Positions 24,212-33,189 of a DNA stretch of 36,102 bases are shown one piece after another; position 1 is the stretch's first letter; each line of letters starts with the position of its first letter. The DNA lies in contig CAKMJV010000037.1 in assembly GCA_927417275.1 (NCBI GenBank), positions 1-36,102 on the forward strand, given 5' to 3'. Below the pieces are notes generated by a model that worked only from the letters and a program-made list of their open reading frames with translations, searched no databases and was not told the origin of the DNA. The DNA comes from an uncultured Clostridia bacterium (lineage in GTDB: Bacteria; Bacillota; Clostridia; Peptostreptococcales; Acidaminobacteraceae). A program made the position numbers and the translations under genes.

Positions 24212-26062
24212 GTGTGTGGATTTGTAGGATTTACTCATATTCATATGAGAGAAGATGGCAGTGAAGTAATAAGAAAAATGGCAGATGCCATTTCTCACAG
24301 GGGACCAGACAGCGATGGTGTCTATGTAGACGATCAGGTTGCATTTGGTTTTAGACGTTTAAGCATCATCGATTTATCAGACGTTGCGAAACAACCTATG
24401 TTTAATGAAAATGAAGACATCGTACTCGTTTTTAACGGCGAAATATATAATTTTCAAGCACTTAGAGAAGTGCTAATCGAAAAAGGACATCAGTTCCATA
24501 GCCATACAGACAGTGAAGTTATTTTGCATGGCTATGAAGAATATGGTGTGGAAATTCTAAATCACTTAAGAGGGATGTTTGCATTTTCCATTTGGGATAC
24601 CAAGAAGAAAAGACTTTTCATCGCACGTGACTTCTTTGGCATTAAGCCGTTATATTATACACAAAACACGCAAGACGGGGCATTGTTATTCGGTTCAGAA
24701 ATCAAATCGTTTTTACAGTATCCTGAATTTAATAAAGAACTTAATAAAGACGCATTAAGACCCTATTTGACTTTTCAGTATTCTTCTATGGAAGAGACGT
24801 TTTTCAAAGGGGTTTATAAATTAAAGCCCGCGCATTATATGTTGTTTGAGCAGGGTGAAATCACCATCAAACCCTATTGGCATAACACCTTCAAAATGGA
24901 ACCCAATAATTTGGAGAAGAATGTTGAACAAATTAAAGAGATCCTTAAAGAATCCGTGGCATATCATAAAATCAGCGATGTTAAAGTAGGTTCTTTTTTA
25001 TCCGGTGGAATCGATTCAAGTTATATTACGGCACTGCTTAAGCCAGACAAAACATTTTCAGTGGGCTTTGAAGAGTATGAAGCCATGTTTAATGAGACGC
25101 ACTTGGCAGAAGAACTTTCAAATATTCTCGGCATAGAAAATCACAAAAAAATCATCACTGCAGATGAATGTTTTGATAAATTACCGATTATTCAATACCA
25201 TATGGATGAACCACAGTCCAATCCCTCTTCAGTCCCACTTTATTTCTTATCGGAGTTGGCAAGAGAACATGTCACGGTGGTTTTATCTGGAGAAGGTGCG
25301 GATGAAATTTTTGGCGGCTATCCTTGGTATCAAAACTCACCAGCGATAGACACGTACGAGAAAGTCCCCTTTGGTTTGAGAAAAGCTTTATCTAATGTGG
25401 CTAAGAAAATGCCAAAAAACAAAGTGACATCTTTCATCGTAAAAGGCGGTTTGCCTGTGGAAGAGAAATTTATAGGCGAGGCGAAAGTTTTTGATGAGGC
25501 TGACGCAATGGCTTTGCTTAAACCCGCTTATCAAAAAGGCCCAACCGTACGCAGCATCACACAGAAAGTCTACGACGAAGTAAAAAATGAAGACGATTTG
25601 ACCAAAATGCAATATCTCGACTTACATTTGTGGCTTCCAGGGGACATATTATTAAAAGCAGACAAGATGAGTATGGCACATTCGTTAGAATTGCGCGTCC
25701 CATTTTTAGATAAAGAGGTGATGCAGTTTGCTGCTAAATTGCCTTCAAATCAGCGTGTGAACCGTGAGAACACAAAATATGCATTAAGAGTTGCGGCACA
25801 TGAGATTTTGCCAGAAGCTTGGGCAAAACGTCCAAAACTTGGATTCCCTGTGCCTATTAAGTATTGGATGAAAGAAGAAAAATACTATAATCAGATCAAA
25901 AAAGTTTTTGAAGCACCGCAAGCCGGTGAGTTTTTCGATCAGACGTTGCTTATGCAGTACTTAGACGCGCATTACAAAGGCGTTAAAAACCACGCGCGCT
26001 ACATCTGGACCACCTATGTGTTTTTAATATGGCACCAACAGTTTTTTGGAGGGGATCAGTAG
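24212..26062 (+). CDS. asnB: asparagine-synthetase-like glutamine amidotransferase
   Basis: Class II amidotransferase of 616 residues. The N-terminal glutaminase domain needs Cys directly after the start; this fixes the start as the GTG at 24212 (MCGFVGF), with AAGGTGAG upstream, instead of the GTG three codons earlier. The synthetase domain has the pyrophosphate loop FLSGGIDSS near residue 264 and SGEGADEIFGGYPW. It could make free asparagine. Relatives in this family (LtsA in corynebacteria, AsnH in lactococci) amidate peptidoglycan residues, and the setting between murE and a D-aspartate-ligase-like gene favours wall amidation. The gap to murE is 23 bp and to the next gene 3 bp. Confidence 0.9.
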   Translation: MCGFVGFTHIHMREDGSEVIRKMADAISHRGPDSDGVYVDDQVAFGFRRLSIIDLSDVAKQPMFNENEDIVLVFNGEIYNFQALREVLIEKGHQFHSHTDSEVILHGYEEYGVEILNHLRGMFAFSIWDTKKKRLFIARDFFGIKPLYYTQNTQDGALLFGSEIKSFLQYPEFNKELNKDALRPYLTFQYSSMEETFFKGVYKLKPAHYMLFEQGEITIKPYWHNTFKMEPNNLEKNVEQIKEILKESVAYHKISDVKVGSFLSGGIDSSYITALLKPDKTFSVGFEEYEAMFNETHLAEELSNILGIENHKKIITADECFDKLPIIQYHMDEPQSNPSSVPLYFLSELAREHVTVVLSGEGADEIFGGYPWYQNSPAIDTYEKVPFGLRKALSNVAKKMPKNKVTSFIVKGGLPVEEKFIGEAKVFDEADAMALLKPAYQKGPTVRSITQKVYDEVKNEDDLTKMQYLDLHLWLPGDILLKADKMSMAHSLELRVPFLDKEVMQFAAKLPSNQRVNRENTKYALRVAAHEILPEAWAKRPKLGFPVPIKYWMKEEKYYNQIKKVFEAPQAGEFFDQTLLMQYLDAHYKGVKNHARYIWTTYVFLIWHQQFFGGDQ

Positions 26063-26065
26063 GAC

Positions 26066-27292
26066 ATGGAAAAAAAAGATTTTTTACCAGTCATATTAGG
26101 CACGGACAGCAATGCCTATGGCATGGCAAAAGCATTTCATCAAGCCTATGGCATTAAAAGTTTGGTAGTAGGTCAGGGCAACTTGTTTACCACGACGGGT
26201 TCAAAAATATTAACCATCGAGATCATAGAAGATTTTGCGAACCCTGCTGTTTTTAGTAAGGCGCTTTTATCTATAGCAGAACGTTTAAAGACTTCATACA
26301 AAAAACTCATACTCATCGCCAGTAGCGATGGCTATGTGGAGCTCATTGTAAACCATAAACATCTTCTAGAGGAAGCCTATGAAGTACCATTTATAGACAA
26401 AGACCTGATGGAAACACTCAATTCAAAAGAAGGCTTTTATAAGACCTGTGATGCGTATGGATTGCCCTATCCCAGTACACTTGTAATACACCCTTCAACG
26501 GATAAAGAAACTTTAAAAAAATTACCTTTTGCATATCCAGTGGTTTTGAAACCTTCAGATAGTATGCGTTATTTTGAAGCGCACTTCGAAGGCAAAAAGA
26601 AAGCCTATATTATCGATCATGAAAAAGAACTTTTTGACGTCATCGATTTGATTTATCGCTCCACATATGATGCGCCAATGATTCTCCAAGAGTACATTAC
26701 TGGTGATGATACGGCGATGCGCGTATTAAACTGCGTATCTGGCCCTGATGGCAAGGTAAGACTCATGTGTTTGGGACAACCGCTATTAGAGGACTGTACA
26801 CCTACCTTAGTAGGCAATTACACCGCTATTATCGATGCGTATGATGAAACTATTTTTGCCGATTACAAAAAGTTCTTAGAGCGTATTGGCTATGTCGGGT
26901 TTTCGAATTTCGATTTAAAATATGATGCGTCATCCAAAACATATAAGGTTTTTGAGATTAATTTACGTCAGGGCAGAAGCAGTTATTTTGTCACGGGTTC
27001 AGGATATAATCAGGCCGCTTTTTTAGTGGATGCTTTCATCAATCGCAAAATGGACGAAACCATTTATGGCAGTCGTCCGCATTTATGGTTAGGTATTCCC
27101 AAGAAAGTACTTATCGCCTATTTAGAAGAGGGTGCGCTTAAAGAAAAAGCGAGGATGCGCATAAAAAACAAGCAAACGAGCACGACGCTTTATTATTCTA
27201 AGGACATAAACATAATGCGACTCCTAAGGGTGTACAGATATTATGATAGTTATAAAGCGAAATTTAAAATGTATTTTACTAAGAAAAAATAG
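26066..27292 (+). CDS. ATP-grasp ligase, D-aspartate ligase (Asl)-like
   Basis: A soluble 408-residue ATP-grasp carboxylate-amine ligase. It opens PVILGTDSNAYGMAKAFHQ, closely resembling the start of the D-aspartate ligases of enterococci and lactococci. The ATP-grasp core includes PVVLKPSDSMRYFEAHF (about 157-173), the ILQEYITGDDT strand and the metal-binding VFEINLRQGRSSY (about 300-312). Known relatives attach the beta-carboxyl of D-Asp to the epsilon-amine of the stem lysine. The aspartate racemase four genes downstream would supply D-Asp. The exact substrate is inferred from context; other members of this ligase group act on other amino acids. Confidence 0.82.
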   Translation: MEKKDFLPVILGTDSNAYGMAKAFHQAYGIKSLVVGQGNLFTTTGSKILTIEIIEDFANPAVFSKALLSIAERLKTSYKKLILIASSDGYVELIVNHKHLLEEAYEVPFIDKDLMETLNSKEGFYKTCDAYGLPYPSTLVIHPSTDKETLKKLPFAYPVVLKPSDSMRYFEAHFEGKKKAYIIDHEKELFDVIDLIYRSTYDAPMILQEYITGDDTAMRVLNCVSGPDGKVRLMCLGQPLLEDCTPTLVGNYTAIIDAYDETIFADYKKFLERIGYVGFSNFDLKYDASSKTYKVFEINLRQGRSSYFVTGSGYNQAAFLVDAFINRKMDETIYGSRPHLWLGIPKKVLIAYLEEGALKEKARMRIKNKQTSTTLYYSKDINIMRLLRVYRYYDSYKAKFKMYFTKKK

Positions 27293-27313
27293 TGAGCAAG
27301 TAGGAGGCAAATG

Positions 27314-28357
27314 ATGCCCATTTTAGATGTTACAGACGCTATAGCGGTGAAACGCTATCAAGCGTTTGTAAGGAATTCGACTTATGCAACAGCGACACAA
27401 GATTTGAACTGGTCGCATGTTAAAAAGGGATGGGATTCTGCACAAGTTTATATTGAGAAAGCGGGTGAAATAACAGCCGCCATGTCTTTGGTTATCAAGA
27501 AGATGGGTGGTTTTTCCATGCTCTATGCGCCAAGAGGCCCCGTATGCGATCCGCTTGATGGAGAGAGTTTGGAGGCACTGATCCGTGAGTTGTCAGCCTA
27601 TGCTAAGGCGAACCGTGCGTTTGTTTTGAGGTTTGACCCTGAAATCAACTACGATTCAGCAGCATGTGAAATTTTTGAAAAACGCGGATTTGTGGTTAGA
27701 AGCAGGGGTGTAGACAAAAATGCACTGATTCAGCCCCGCTATAATATGATTTTAAACTTAAATGATGAAACGGAAGAAACATTGCTTAAGCGATTCAGTC
27801 AGAAAACACGGTACAACATATCCCTTTCAAGTCGAAAAGGCGTTACCGTAAGACAGGGGGATACCCTCGAAGACTTGAAAGTGTTTTATGAACTTTATAA
27901 AGTGATGTCCATTCGAAACCGTTTGGTTATTCGAAACTTCGAGTATTTTGAGGACATGTTAAAAGCCTATAAAGGGCAGATAAGAATCTATATTGCTTCT
28001 CATGAAGGAGAAGACTTATCTGCAGCCATAGGCATACTTTATGGCGATAAGTTGTGGTATATTTATGGCGCAAGTTCAAATGAAAAGCGCAATTTAATGC
28101 CCAACTATATCATGCAATGGGAGATGATTCGCTGGGGTTTATCAGAAAACGCAAAGCGCTATGATTTTGGTGGTGTTTTTGAACTGGATAAAGAAGATGG
28201 ACTCTATAAATTTAAAGAAGGTTTTTGCAGAGAAGAGGGCGTAACTGAACTTATCGGAGAAATTGATAAAGTTTACAAACCGATGATCTATAAACTCTTT
28301 ACCGATGTATATCCAGCGATGCAGCGGTTAAAAATCAAGTTGTTTAGAAATGGCTAA
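27314..28357 (+). CDS. FemABX-type peptidoglycan aminoacyltransferase
   Basis: A 347-residue member of the FemX group, which transfers an amino acid from aminoacyl-tRNA to the peptidoglycan precursor side chain. Visible features are the paired GNAT-like halves, GGFSMLYAPRGPVCD near residue 60, NDETEETLLKRFSQKTRYNI near 142-161, and a C-terminal AKRYDFGGVF then DGLYKFKEGF (about 278-303), the classical Fem signature. It has no long coiled-coil arm, like Weissella FemX. The second of two adjacent ATGs is chosen because AGGAGG lies 6 bp before it. The identity of the transferred residue (Ala, Ser, Gly) cannot be read from sequence. Confidence 0.87.
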   Translation: MPILDVTDAIAVKRYQAFVRNSTYATATQDLNWSHVKKGWDSAQVYIEKAGEITAAMSLVIKKMGGFSMLYAPRGPVCDPLDGESLEALIRELSAYAKANRAFVLRFDPEINYDSAACEIFEKRGFVVRSRGVDKNALIQPRYNMILNLNDETEETLLKRFSQKTRYNISLSSRKGVTVRQGDTLEDLKVFYELYKVMSIRNRLVIRNFEYFEDMLKAYKGQIRIYIASHEGEDLSAAIGILYGDKLWYIYGASSNEKRNLMPNYIMQWEMIRWGLSENAKRYDFGGVFELDKEDGLYKFKEGFCREEGVTELIGEIDKVYKPMIYKLFTDVYPAMQRLKIKLFRNG

Positions 28358-28387
28358 TCTTTGAGAAGTAGATGATAGGAGTTTGAA

Positions 28388-29578
28388 ATGAGAAGAAAGA
28401 GAAATGCTTTTCCTATAAAAGCAGTATTGTTAGGTTTGGTTTTAGTTTTGGCTGGGATAATGGTTTTTAATAGTGGGGTCTTGGTTGATCTTGGGCTATT
28501 AAAAAGCAATATTCCTGAGGATATAGGTATCGATCCTAACGATCCACGTGTAATCGAAAAAGTAGATGAAGCCATAGATAGAAATGGCATTAAAGAGTCG
28601 GTTAATCGTATGATAAATCTTATTACTGGCAAACCAGAGCAAGGCACGATTACTGTATTCGCCCATGATGAAGTTAAAGAGATCAATGTCTCTGGTTTTG
28701 TTTTCGAACTTCAAGATGCGATTACAAATGAAACGCTGGAAATCATAACCACTGGTAATGAGGGTATGGCCACATCGATGCCACTTAATTATAAACGTGC
28801 TTATCGTTTGTTACAAATAGAGTCTCCGGATCCTTATCAAGCGAGTGATAATATGATCGTTTTCGAAATGAAAGCGCCCATAGTGGAACTGCATATGCAA
28901 CAACTGGTACATTCACGTGTAAAGGATTACGTACAAAATTCAGATGGCTCAGTTAAAATCACAGAAGTTTCTGTGGAAGTACCGCTGATTTTACAAAAGC
29001 CCGAGTTGCCAAATGGATGTGAAATCACAGCTTTGGCTTCCATATTAAATTATTATAATTATCCCATCGACAAAGAAACGCTATCAGATGACTATTTACC
29101 GATGTCACCATTTTACAGAAAAGATGGCAAATTATATGGAGCAGATCCCGACATCGCCTTTTCAGGCAATCCACGCGATCCACATGGTTGGTTCGTATAC
29201 GCGCCACCCACAGTGAAAGCGGGTAATGACTACTTAGCAACGATTTCTAGTTCGCATGAAGTGAAAGACATCACAGGTGCAACGCAATCTGAAATTATGC
29301 AATATGTTGAAGCGGGTATACCAGTAGGCATTTGGGCTACGCGCGATTTGAGTTTGGCAAACTACGGCTATGGTTGGTATTTAGAAGGCTCAGACACATA
29401 TTTTGAAGCGGCTATCAATTTACATTGTATGGTGATCTACGGTTTTAAAGGCGACGAATTATACGTCATGGATCCGCTTGAAGGCAATATGCTTTATGAT
29501 ATTGAATCATTTTTTGCCAGCTACGAGAGTTTAGGCAGTCGCGCGATGGTTGTCGAGGAGGTTCAGGATGCAAACTAA
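28388..29578 (+). CDS. membrane-anchored C39-like cysteine peptidase
   Basis: Predicted extracytoplasmic protein of 396 residues. A basic start (MRRKRNAF) and one hydrophobic helix (about 11-29) anchor it. Residues about 95-165 look like a Cna-B/SpaA-type prealbumin fold (FVFELQDAITNETL). The C-terminal C39-like domain has catalytic Cys211 in LPNGCEITALAS, His346 in NLHCMVIYGF and Asp362 in MDPLEG. There is no ABC transporter, so it is not a bacteriocin-leader processing exporter. In this operon it may cleave wall peptides or a surface protein; the target is unknown. AGGAG precedes the ATG, and the end overlaps racD by 11 bp. Confidence 0.8.
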   Translation: MRRKRNAFPIKAVLLGLVLVLAGIMVFNSGVLVDLGLLKSNIPEDIGIDPNDPRVIEKVDEAIDRNGIKESVNRMINLITGKPEQGTITVFAHDEVKEINVSGFVFELQDAITNETLEIITTGNEGMATSMPLNYKRAYRLLQIESPDPYQASDNMIVFEMKAPIVELHMQQLVHSRVKDYVQNSDGSVKITEVSVEVPLILQKPELPNGCEITALASILNYYNYPIDKETLSDDYLPMSPFYRKDGKLYGADPDIAFSGNPRDPHGWFVYAPPTVKAGNDYLATISSSHEVKDITGATQSEIMQYVEAGIPVGIWATRDLSLANYGYGWYLEGSDTYFEAAINLHCMVIYGFKGDELYVMDPLEGNMLYDIESFFASYESLGSRAMVVEEVQDAN

Positions 29579-30278
29579 AAAATTGGGGATTGTTGGGGGG
29601 ATGGGCCCTATGGCGACTTCGATGTTTTTTGAGCGAATCATTAAACGTACAGATGCGGTAAGCGATCAAGACCATTTAGACATGATTATTTTTAATCATG
29701 CGACGATGCCCGATCGAACCGAAGCCATTCTTACTGGCAATCATCAATTGTTTTTAGAGCAGATTGGTAAAGATTTAGTGACGCTAGAAAATCTGGGTGT
29801 GGCACATATAGCCATTCCATGTAATACATCGCATTTTTTTATGGATCAAATGAAGCAGTTTATCCGTGTGCCGATTATCGATATGGTTGAAGAAACCGTA
29901 CAGCATATTGCAAATGAATATGGTAGGGGCACACGTGTAGGTATCCTCGCAACAGATGGTACGATTTTCACGCAAACATATGAAAAAGCTTGTGAACGCA
30001 AGGGGTTATCATTTACTAAGCCCAATCAAACGCTTCAAGAAGCCGTTATGAAGATCATCTATGACATCAAACGGAATGGTTCACTCGAAGCACTGGGACT
30101 TGAAAGTATTATTGAGCAATTGATAGAAATAGAAAAATGTCAGTGTGTCATTTTGGCCTGTACGGAACTATCACTTATAGAGATTGAATCAGAGTTTAAA
30201 CCCTATTGTGTAGATGCTATGGATATTTTGGTTGATCGTTCCATTGTATACTCTGGGAAAAAGTTGAAATCTTTATAA
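29568..30278 (+). CDS. racD: aspartate racemase family protein
   Basis: Cytoplasmic PLP-independent racemase of 236 residues. The Asp/Glu racemase fold is marked by GIVGGMGPMAT near the N-terminus and by the two catalytic cysteines, Cys85 in IPCNTSH and Cys198 in LACTELS. The GGMGP start fits aspartate racemases better than MurI glutamate racemase. The ATG at 29568 has GAGGAGG 6 bp upstream and overlaps the preceding gene, so the two are coupled. Its placement in one operon with a D-aspartate-ligase-like gene supports D-Asp supply for the cell wall. Confidence 0.87.
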   Translation: MQTKKLGIVGGMGPMATSMFFERIIKRTDAVSDQDHLDMIIFNHATMPDRTEAILTGNHQLFLEQIGKDLVTLENLGVAHIAIPCNTSHFFMDQMKQFIRVPIIDMVEETVQHIANEYGRGTRVGILATDGTIFTQTYEKACERKGLSFTKPNQTLQEAVMKIIYDIKRNGSLEALGLESIIEQLIEIEKCQCVILACTELSLIEIESEFKPYCVDAMDILVDRSIVYSGKKLKSL

Positions 30279-30285
30279 CTTAAAT

Positions 30286-30315
30286 GCTCTAGCCAAGTGG
30301 TTAGAGCTTATTTTG
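30286..30315 (+). terminator. terminator closing the murE-racD operon
   Basis: GCTCTAGCC (30286-30294) pairs with GGTTAGAGC (30299-30307) over 9 bp with one G-U pair around an AAGT tetraloop, followed by TTATTTTG. It lies only 8 bp past the racD stop and ends about 18 bp before the next start codon, so some read-through into the dehydrogenase gene is plausible. Confidence 0.75.
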
Positions 30316-30332
30316 TTAAAGGAGTGGATTAA

Positions 30333-31295
30333 ATGAAAATAGTAGTATTAGACGGCTATGGATTAAATCCAGGCGACTTATCATGGGAACGCTTAGAAGC
30401 GCTCGGCGAAGTGATGATATACGACAGGACTTTGAAAACTGAAATAGTAGCGCGTTGCATGGATGCAGAGATTGTTTTAACCAATAAAACCAAATTGACG
30501 GCAAATCATTTTGAGCAGTTACCTAAACTAAAATATATCGGTGTACTTGCAACGGGCTATAACATCGTAGATGTCGAGGCAGCATCCTCGAAGGGTATTA
30601 TCGTAACGAACGTGCCTGCTTACGGGACGAAAGCGGTGGCTCAATTTGTATTTGCGCATCTCTTGGAAATATGTCATCATATTTCGGAACATGCGCAGTC
30701 TGTACGGGAGGGGCAGTGGAATCGTGCAGAGGATTTTTGTTATTGGAACAAACCGCTTATTGAACTCGATGGACGCACCATGGGGATCGTCGGAACGGGG
30801 AGAATCGGCGTTGAAACGGCAAAAATAGCACAAGCATTTGGTATGCGTGTCATCGCTTATGCCCCACGACCAAACCTAGCGTTAGAATCTCACGGGTTTA
30901 AGTATGTGGCATTTGATGCGTTACTCAGTGAATCCGATGTGATCAGCTTACATTGTCCACTTAATGATGCAACACGAGGTCTCATCGATGCAGCAGCATT
31001 TGATAAAATGAAATCAGGTGTGATTCTCATTAATACCTCAAGGGGACCGCTTATTGATGAGGCAGCACTTGAACAGGCGATTCAGTCGGGAAAAGTATAT
31101 GCAGCGGGATTGGATGTGCTCACTGTAGAGCCGCCTGTGGAACCACTGGCGCTCTATAAATATCCACAGTGTAACATCACTCCACATATTGCTTGGGCAC
31201 CTCAAGCGGCCAGAAACAGACTACTGAACATCGCGGTGGATAATATAAGTGCCTTTCTGAACGGTGAGGCGGTTAATGTGATACAAAATGGGTAA
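30333..31295 (+). CDS. D-isomer-specific 2-hydroxyacid dehydrogenase
   Basis: NAD-dependent reductase/dehydrogenase of the glycerate/lactate group: 320 residues, cytoplasmic. Rossmann motif GTGRIG (154-159), then the catalytic triad Arg237 in NTSRGP, Glu266 in LTVEPP and His285 in TPHIAWAP. The closest feel is hydroxypyruvate (glycerate) dehydrogenase, but D-lactate or other 2-oxoacid substrates are possible. AAAGGAG precedes the ATG. It lies 20 bp before an aldehyde dehydrogenase gene. Confidence 0.88.
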   Translation: MKIVVLDGYGLNPGDLSWERLEALGEVMIYDRTLKTEIVARCMDAEIVLTNKTKLTANHFEQLPKLKYIGVLATGYNIVDVEAASSKGIIVTNVPAYGTKAVAQFVFAHLLEICHHISEHAQSVREGQWNRAEDFCYWNKPLIELDGRTMGIVGTGRIGVETAKIAQAFGMRVIAYAPRPNLALESHGFKYVAFDALLSESDVISLHCPLNDATRGLIDAAAFDKMKSGVILINTSRGPLIDEAALEQAIQSGKVYAAGLDVLTVEPPVEPLALYKYPQCNITPHIAWAPQAARNRLLNIAVDNISAFLNGEAVNVIQNG

Positions 31296-31315
31296 TAGAT
31301 GAAGGGAGGTAAGCC

Positions 31316-32677
31316 ATGAAAACTGTGTTAGAAAATCAAAAAAAATACTACAAAAGCGGCATAACACGCTCGGTTGCATTTAGAGTGAAACAACTTGAAT
31401 TGCTTAAGTTAGGTATAATGAAATACGAACAGGCAATTTTACAGGCTTTGAAAATCGACTTAAATAAGCCGGAATTTGAAGCGTATGCAACGGAAGTTGG
31501 TTTTGTCCTTGATAGCATCGGTTATTTTATTAAAAATGTCGAAAAATGGGCAAAGGATCAAACCGTTAAAACACCACTTCATCAAGGTTTATCTAAAGCG
31601 ACCATTAAGTATGAACCCTATGGTTCTGTGCTTATTATTGCGCCATTTAATTATCCCTTCCAATTACTCATTGAGCCACTTATTGGTGCCATTGCTGCGG
31701 GAAATACAGCCATCGTCAAACCTTCAGAATATACGCCTAATGTAGAAGCCGTAATCATGAATCTCATCGATGAGTTGTTTGATCCCGAATATATAAAATG
31801 TGTCAGTGGTGGACGTGAAATAACCACTGAACTGATCCATTTGCCTTTTGATTACATTTTCTTCACTGGCAGCGTGCCTGTTGGTAAAGTGGTTATGAAA
31901 GCGGCTGCGGAAAATTTGGTGCCAGTTACTTTAGAGTTGGGTGGCAAAAGTCCAACCATCGTTCATGAAGATGCAAACATAGAAATCGCGGCCAAACGCA
32001 TCGCATGGGGAAAATTTATGAATGCGGGTCAAATCTGTGTTGCACCGGATTACGTTTATGTCCATGAATCCATAAAAGATGCCTTTATTGAAGCACTTCA
32101 ACAGATAACGCTGTCATTTTATGGTGCTTTACCCATGAACAGTCCAGACTATTGCAGAATCGTAAACGACAGACACTTTGAACGACTTACCCAGTTAATC
32201 GACCACAGTAAAGTGATTATGGGGGGACAGTACGACGCGAAAACGCGTTATATTGCCCCGACGATTATGCATGAGGTCACATGGGATGACGCCATTATGG
32301 CGGATGAAATTTTTGGTCCGATTTTACCGATCTTAACGTATAATAATTTAGAGTCTGTGATAGAAACGATAAATAGCAAGCCTAAGCCACTTGCATGCTA
32401 TGTGTTTTCCGATAATGAAAGTGTTCAAGATTATCTGATGGATCAAATCAGTTTTGGCGGAGGCTGTGTGAATGATACCATTTCACATGTGGCATCTCCG
32501 TATATGCCATTTGGTGGTGTGGGTGCATCTGGTATGGGTGCATATCATGGTGAAGCGAGTTTTAAGACCTTTTCACATCAAAAGAGCATCATTAAGAAAT
32601 CTACTAAATTTGATTTGAAGTTGCTTTATCCACCTTATAAAAACCATGTTAAATGGGTACGAAAGATAATGAAATAA
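31316..32677 (+). CDS. aldehyde dehydrogenase (class-3-like)
   Basis: NAD(P)-dependent oxidation of an aldehyde to its acid. At 453 residues it has the shorter length typical of class 3 enzymes such as fatty or aromatic aldehyde dehydrogenases. Asn112 in APFNYPF, Glu207 in LELGGKSP and Cys241 in NAGQICVAPDY form the expected active site. The C-terminal PYMPFGGVGASGMG is conserved. GGGAGG precedes the ATG. It may act on lipid-derived aldehydes, which would fit the neighbouring peroxide-sensing regulator, but the two genes are convergent and not co-transcribed. Confidence 0.9.
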   Translation: MKTVLENQKKYYKSGITRSVAFRVKQLELLKLGIMKYEQAILQALKIDLNKPEFEAYATEVGFVLDSIGYFIKNVEKWAKDQTVKTPLHQGLSKATIKYEPYGSVLIIAPFNYPFQLLIEPLIGAIAAGNTAIVKPSEYTPNVEAVIMNLIDELFDPEYIKCVSGGREITTELIHLPFDYIFFTGSVPVGKVVMKAAAENLVPVTLELGGKSPTIVHEDANIEIAAKRIAWGKFMNAGQICVAPDYVYVHESIKDAFIEALQQITLSFYGALPMNSPDYCRIVNDRHFERLTQLIDHSKVIMGGQYDAKTRYIAPTIMHEVTWDDAIMADEIFGPILPILTYNNLESVIETINSKPKPLACYVFSDNESVQDYLMDQISFGGGCVNDTISHVASPYMPFGGVGASGMGAYHGEASFKTFSHQKSIIKKSTKFDLKLLYPPYKNHVKWVRKIMK

Positions 32678-32681
32678 TAAT

Positions 32682-32726
32682 AAAGGCATGCTTTTTATGA
32701 TTTAAAATCATAAGAAACATGCCTTT
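32682..32726. terminator. bidirectional terminator between aldehyde dehydrogenase and ohrR
   Basis: AAAGGCATG (32682-32690) pairs with CATGCCTTT (32718-32726). Between them TTATGATTT and AAATCATAA pair further, giving one long hairpin. T-rich flanks on both strands serve both converging genes. The right arm ends 2 bp before the ohrR stop. Confidence 0.8.
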
Positions 32727-32728
32727 TA

Positions 32729-33160
32729 TTATTTGCTTTGATCCAGTAATTTATAGAGTATTTTGTAAAGCATAGCACCTTCTTCGGGTTCAAGGTGTAA
32801 GCATTTTACGATTTGTTCAGGTACTTTTAAAGCGTCTTCTCTTAACGCATAACCCTTTGGTGTTACGTTTATCGTTACATTGCGTTCATTTTCTTTATGC
32901 CGCGTACGGGTAACGATACCTTGTTGTTCAAGTTTTTTAAGAAGAGGCGTCAATGTACCAGAATCTAGGTATAATTTTTCACCTAAAGTTTTAACATTTA
33001 AACCATCGTTTTCCCAAAGAACCATCATGGTTATATATTGTGTATACGTTAAGTTAATAGGATCTAAGAAGGGTTTATACATACGCGTTATTTCTTTTGA
33101 AACAGCATAAAGTGGAAAACAGAGTTGATTCTTTAATTTTAGTGCATCATATTCATTCAT
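32729..33160 (-). CDS. ohrR: OhrR-like organic-peroxide-sensing MarR regulator
   Basis: Repressor of 143 residues very like OhrR. The peroxidatic Cys14 lies in NQLCFPLYA. The tyrosines that hydrogen-bond it in Bacillus OhrR are matched by Tyr18, Tyr28 and Tyr39. A second cysteine, Cys120, stands at the spacing seen in two-cysteine OhrR (Xanthomonas type), so oxidation could form an intersubunit disulfide. The winged helix carries LYLDSGTLTPLLKKLEQ and ENERNVTINVT. AAGGA precedes the ATG. A double OhrR-type operator covers its own promoter. No ohr (OsmC-family) peroxidase gene is in the window, so its main target lies elsewhere or is unusual. Confidence 0.9.
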   Translation of the reverse strand: MNEYDALKLKNQLCFPLYAVSKEITRMYKPFLDPINLTYTQYITMMVLWENDGLNVKTLGEKLYLDSGTLTPLLKKLEQQGIVTRTRHKENERNVTINVTPKGYALREDALKVPEQIVKCLHLEPEEGAMLYKILYKLLDQSK

Positions 33161-33189
33161 GGACTAATCCTTTCAAAGGGATAATAAAA

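Noticed and set aside
23897..24298. 133-codon minus-strand frame across murE and asnB
   Set aside because: Lies opposite two strongly conserved proteins and has no family features; a shadow.
28388..29578. Bacteriocin maturation locus suggested by the C39-like domain
   Set aside because: No ABC transporter domain, no precursor peptide with a double-glycine leader and no immunity gene nearby; the context is cell-wall synthesis.
30286..30307. Sequence resembling a tRNA D arm (AGCCAAGTGGTTA)
   Set aside because: No acceptor, anticodon or T arm follows. The whole segment folds as a 9-bp hairpin with a tetraloop and T-rich tail, so it is a terminator.
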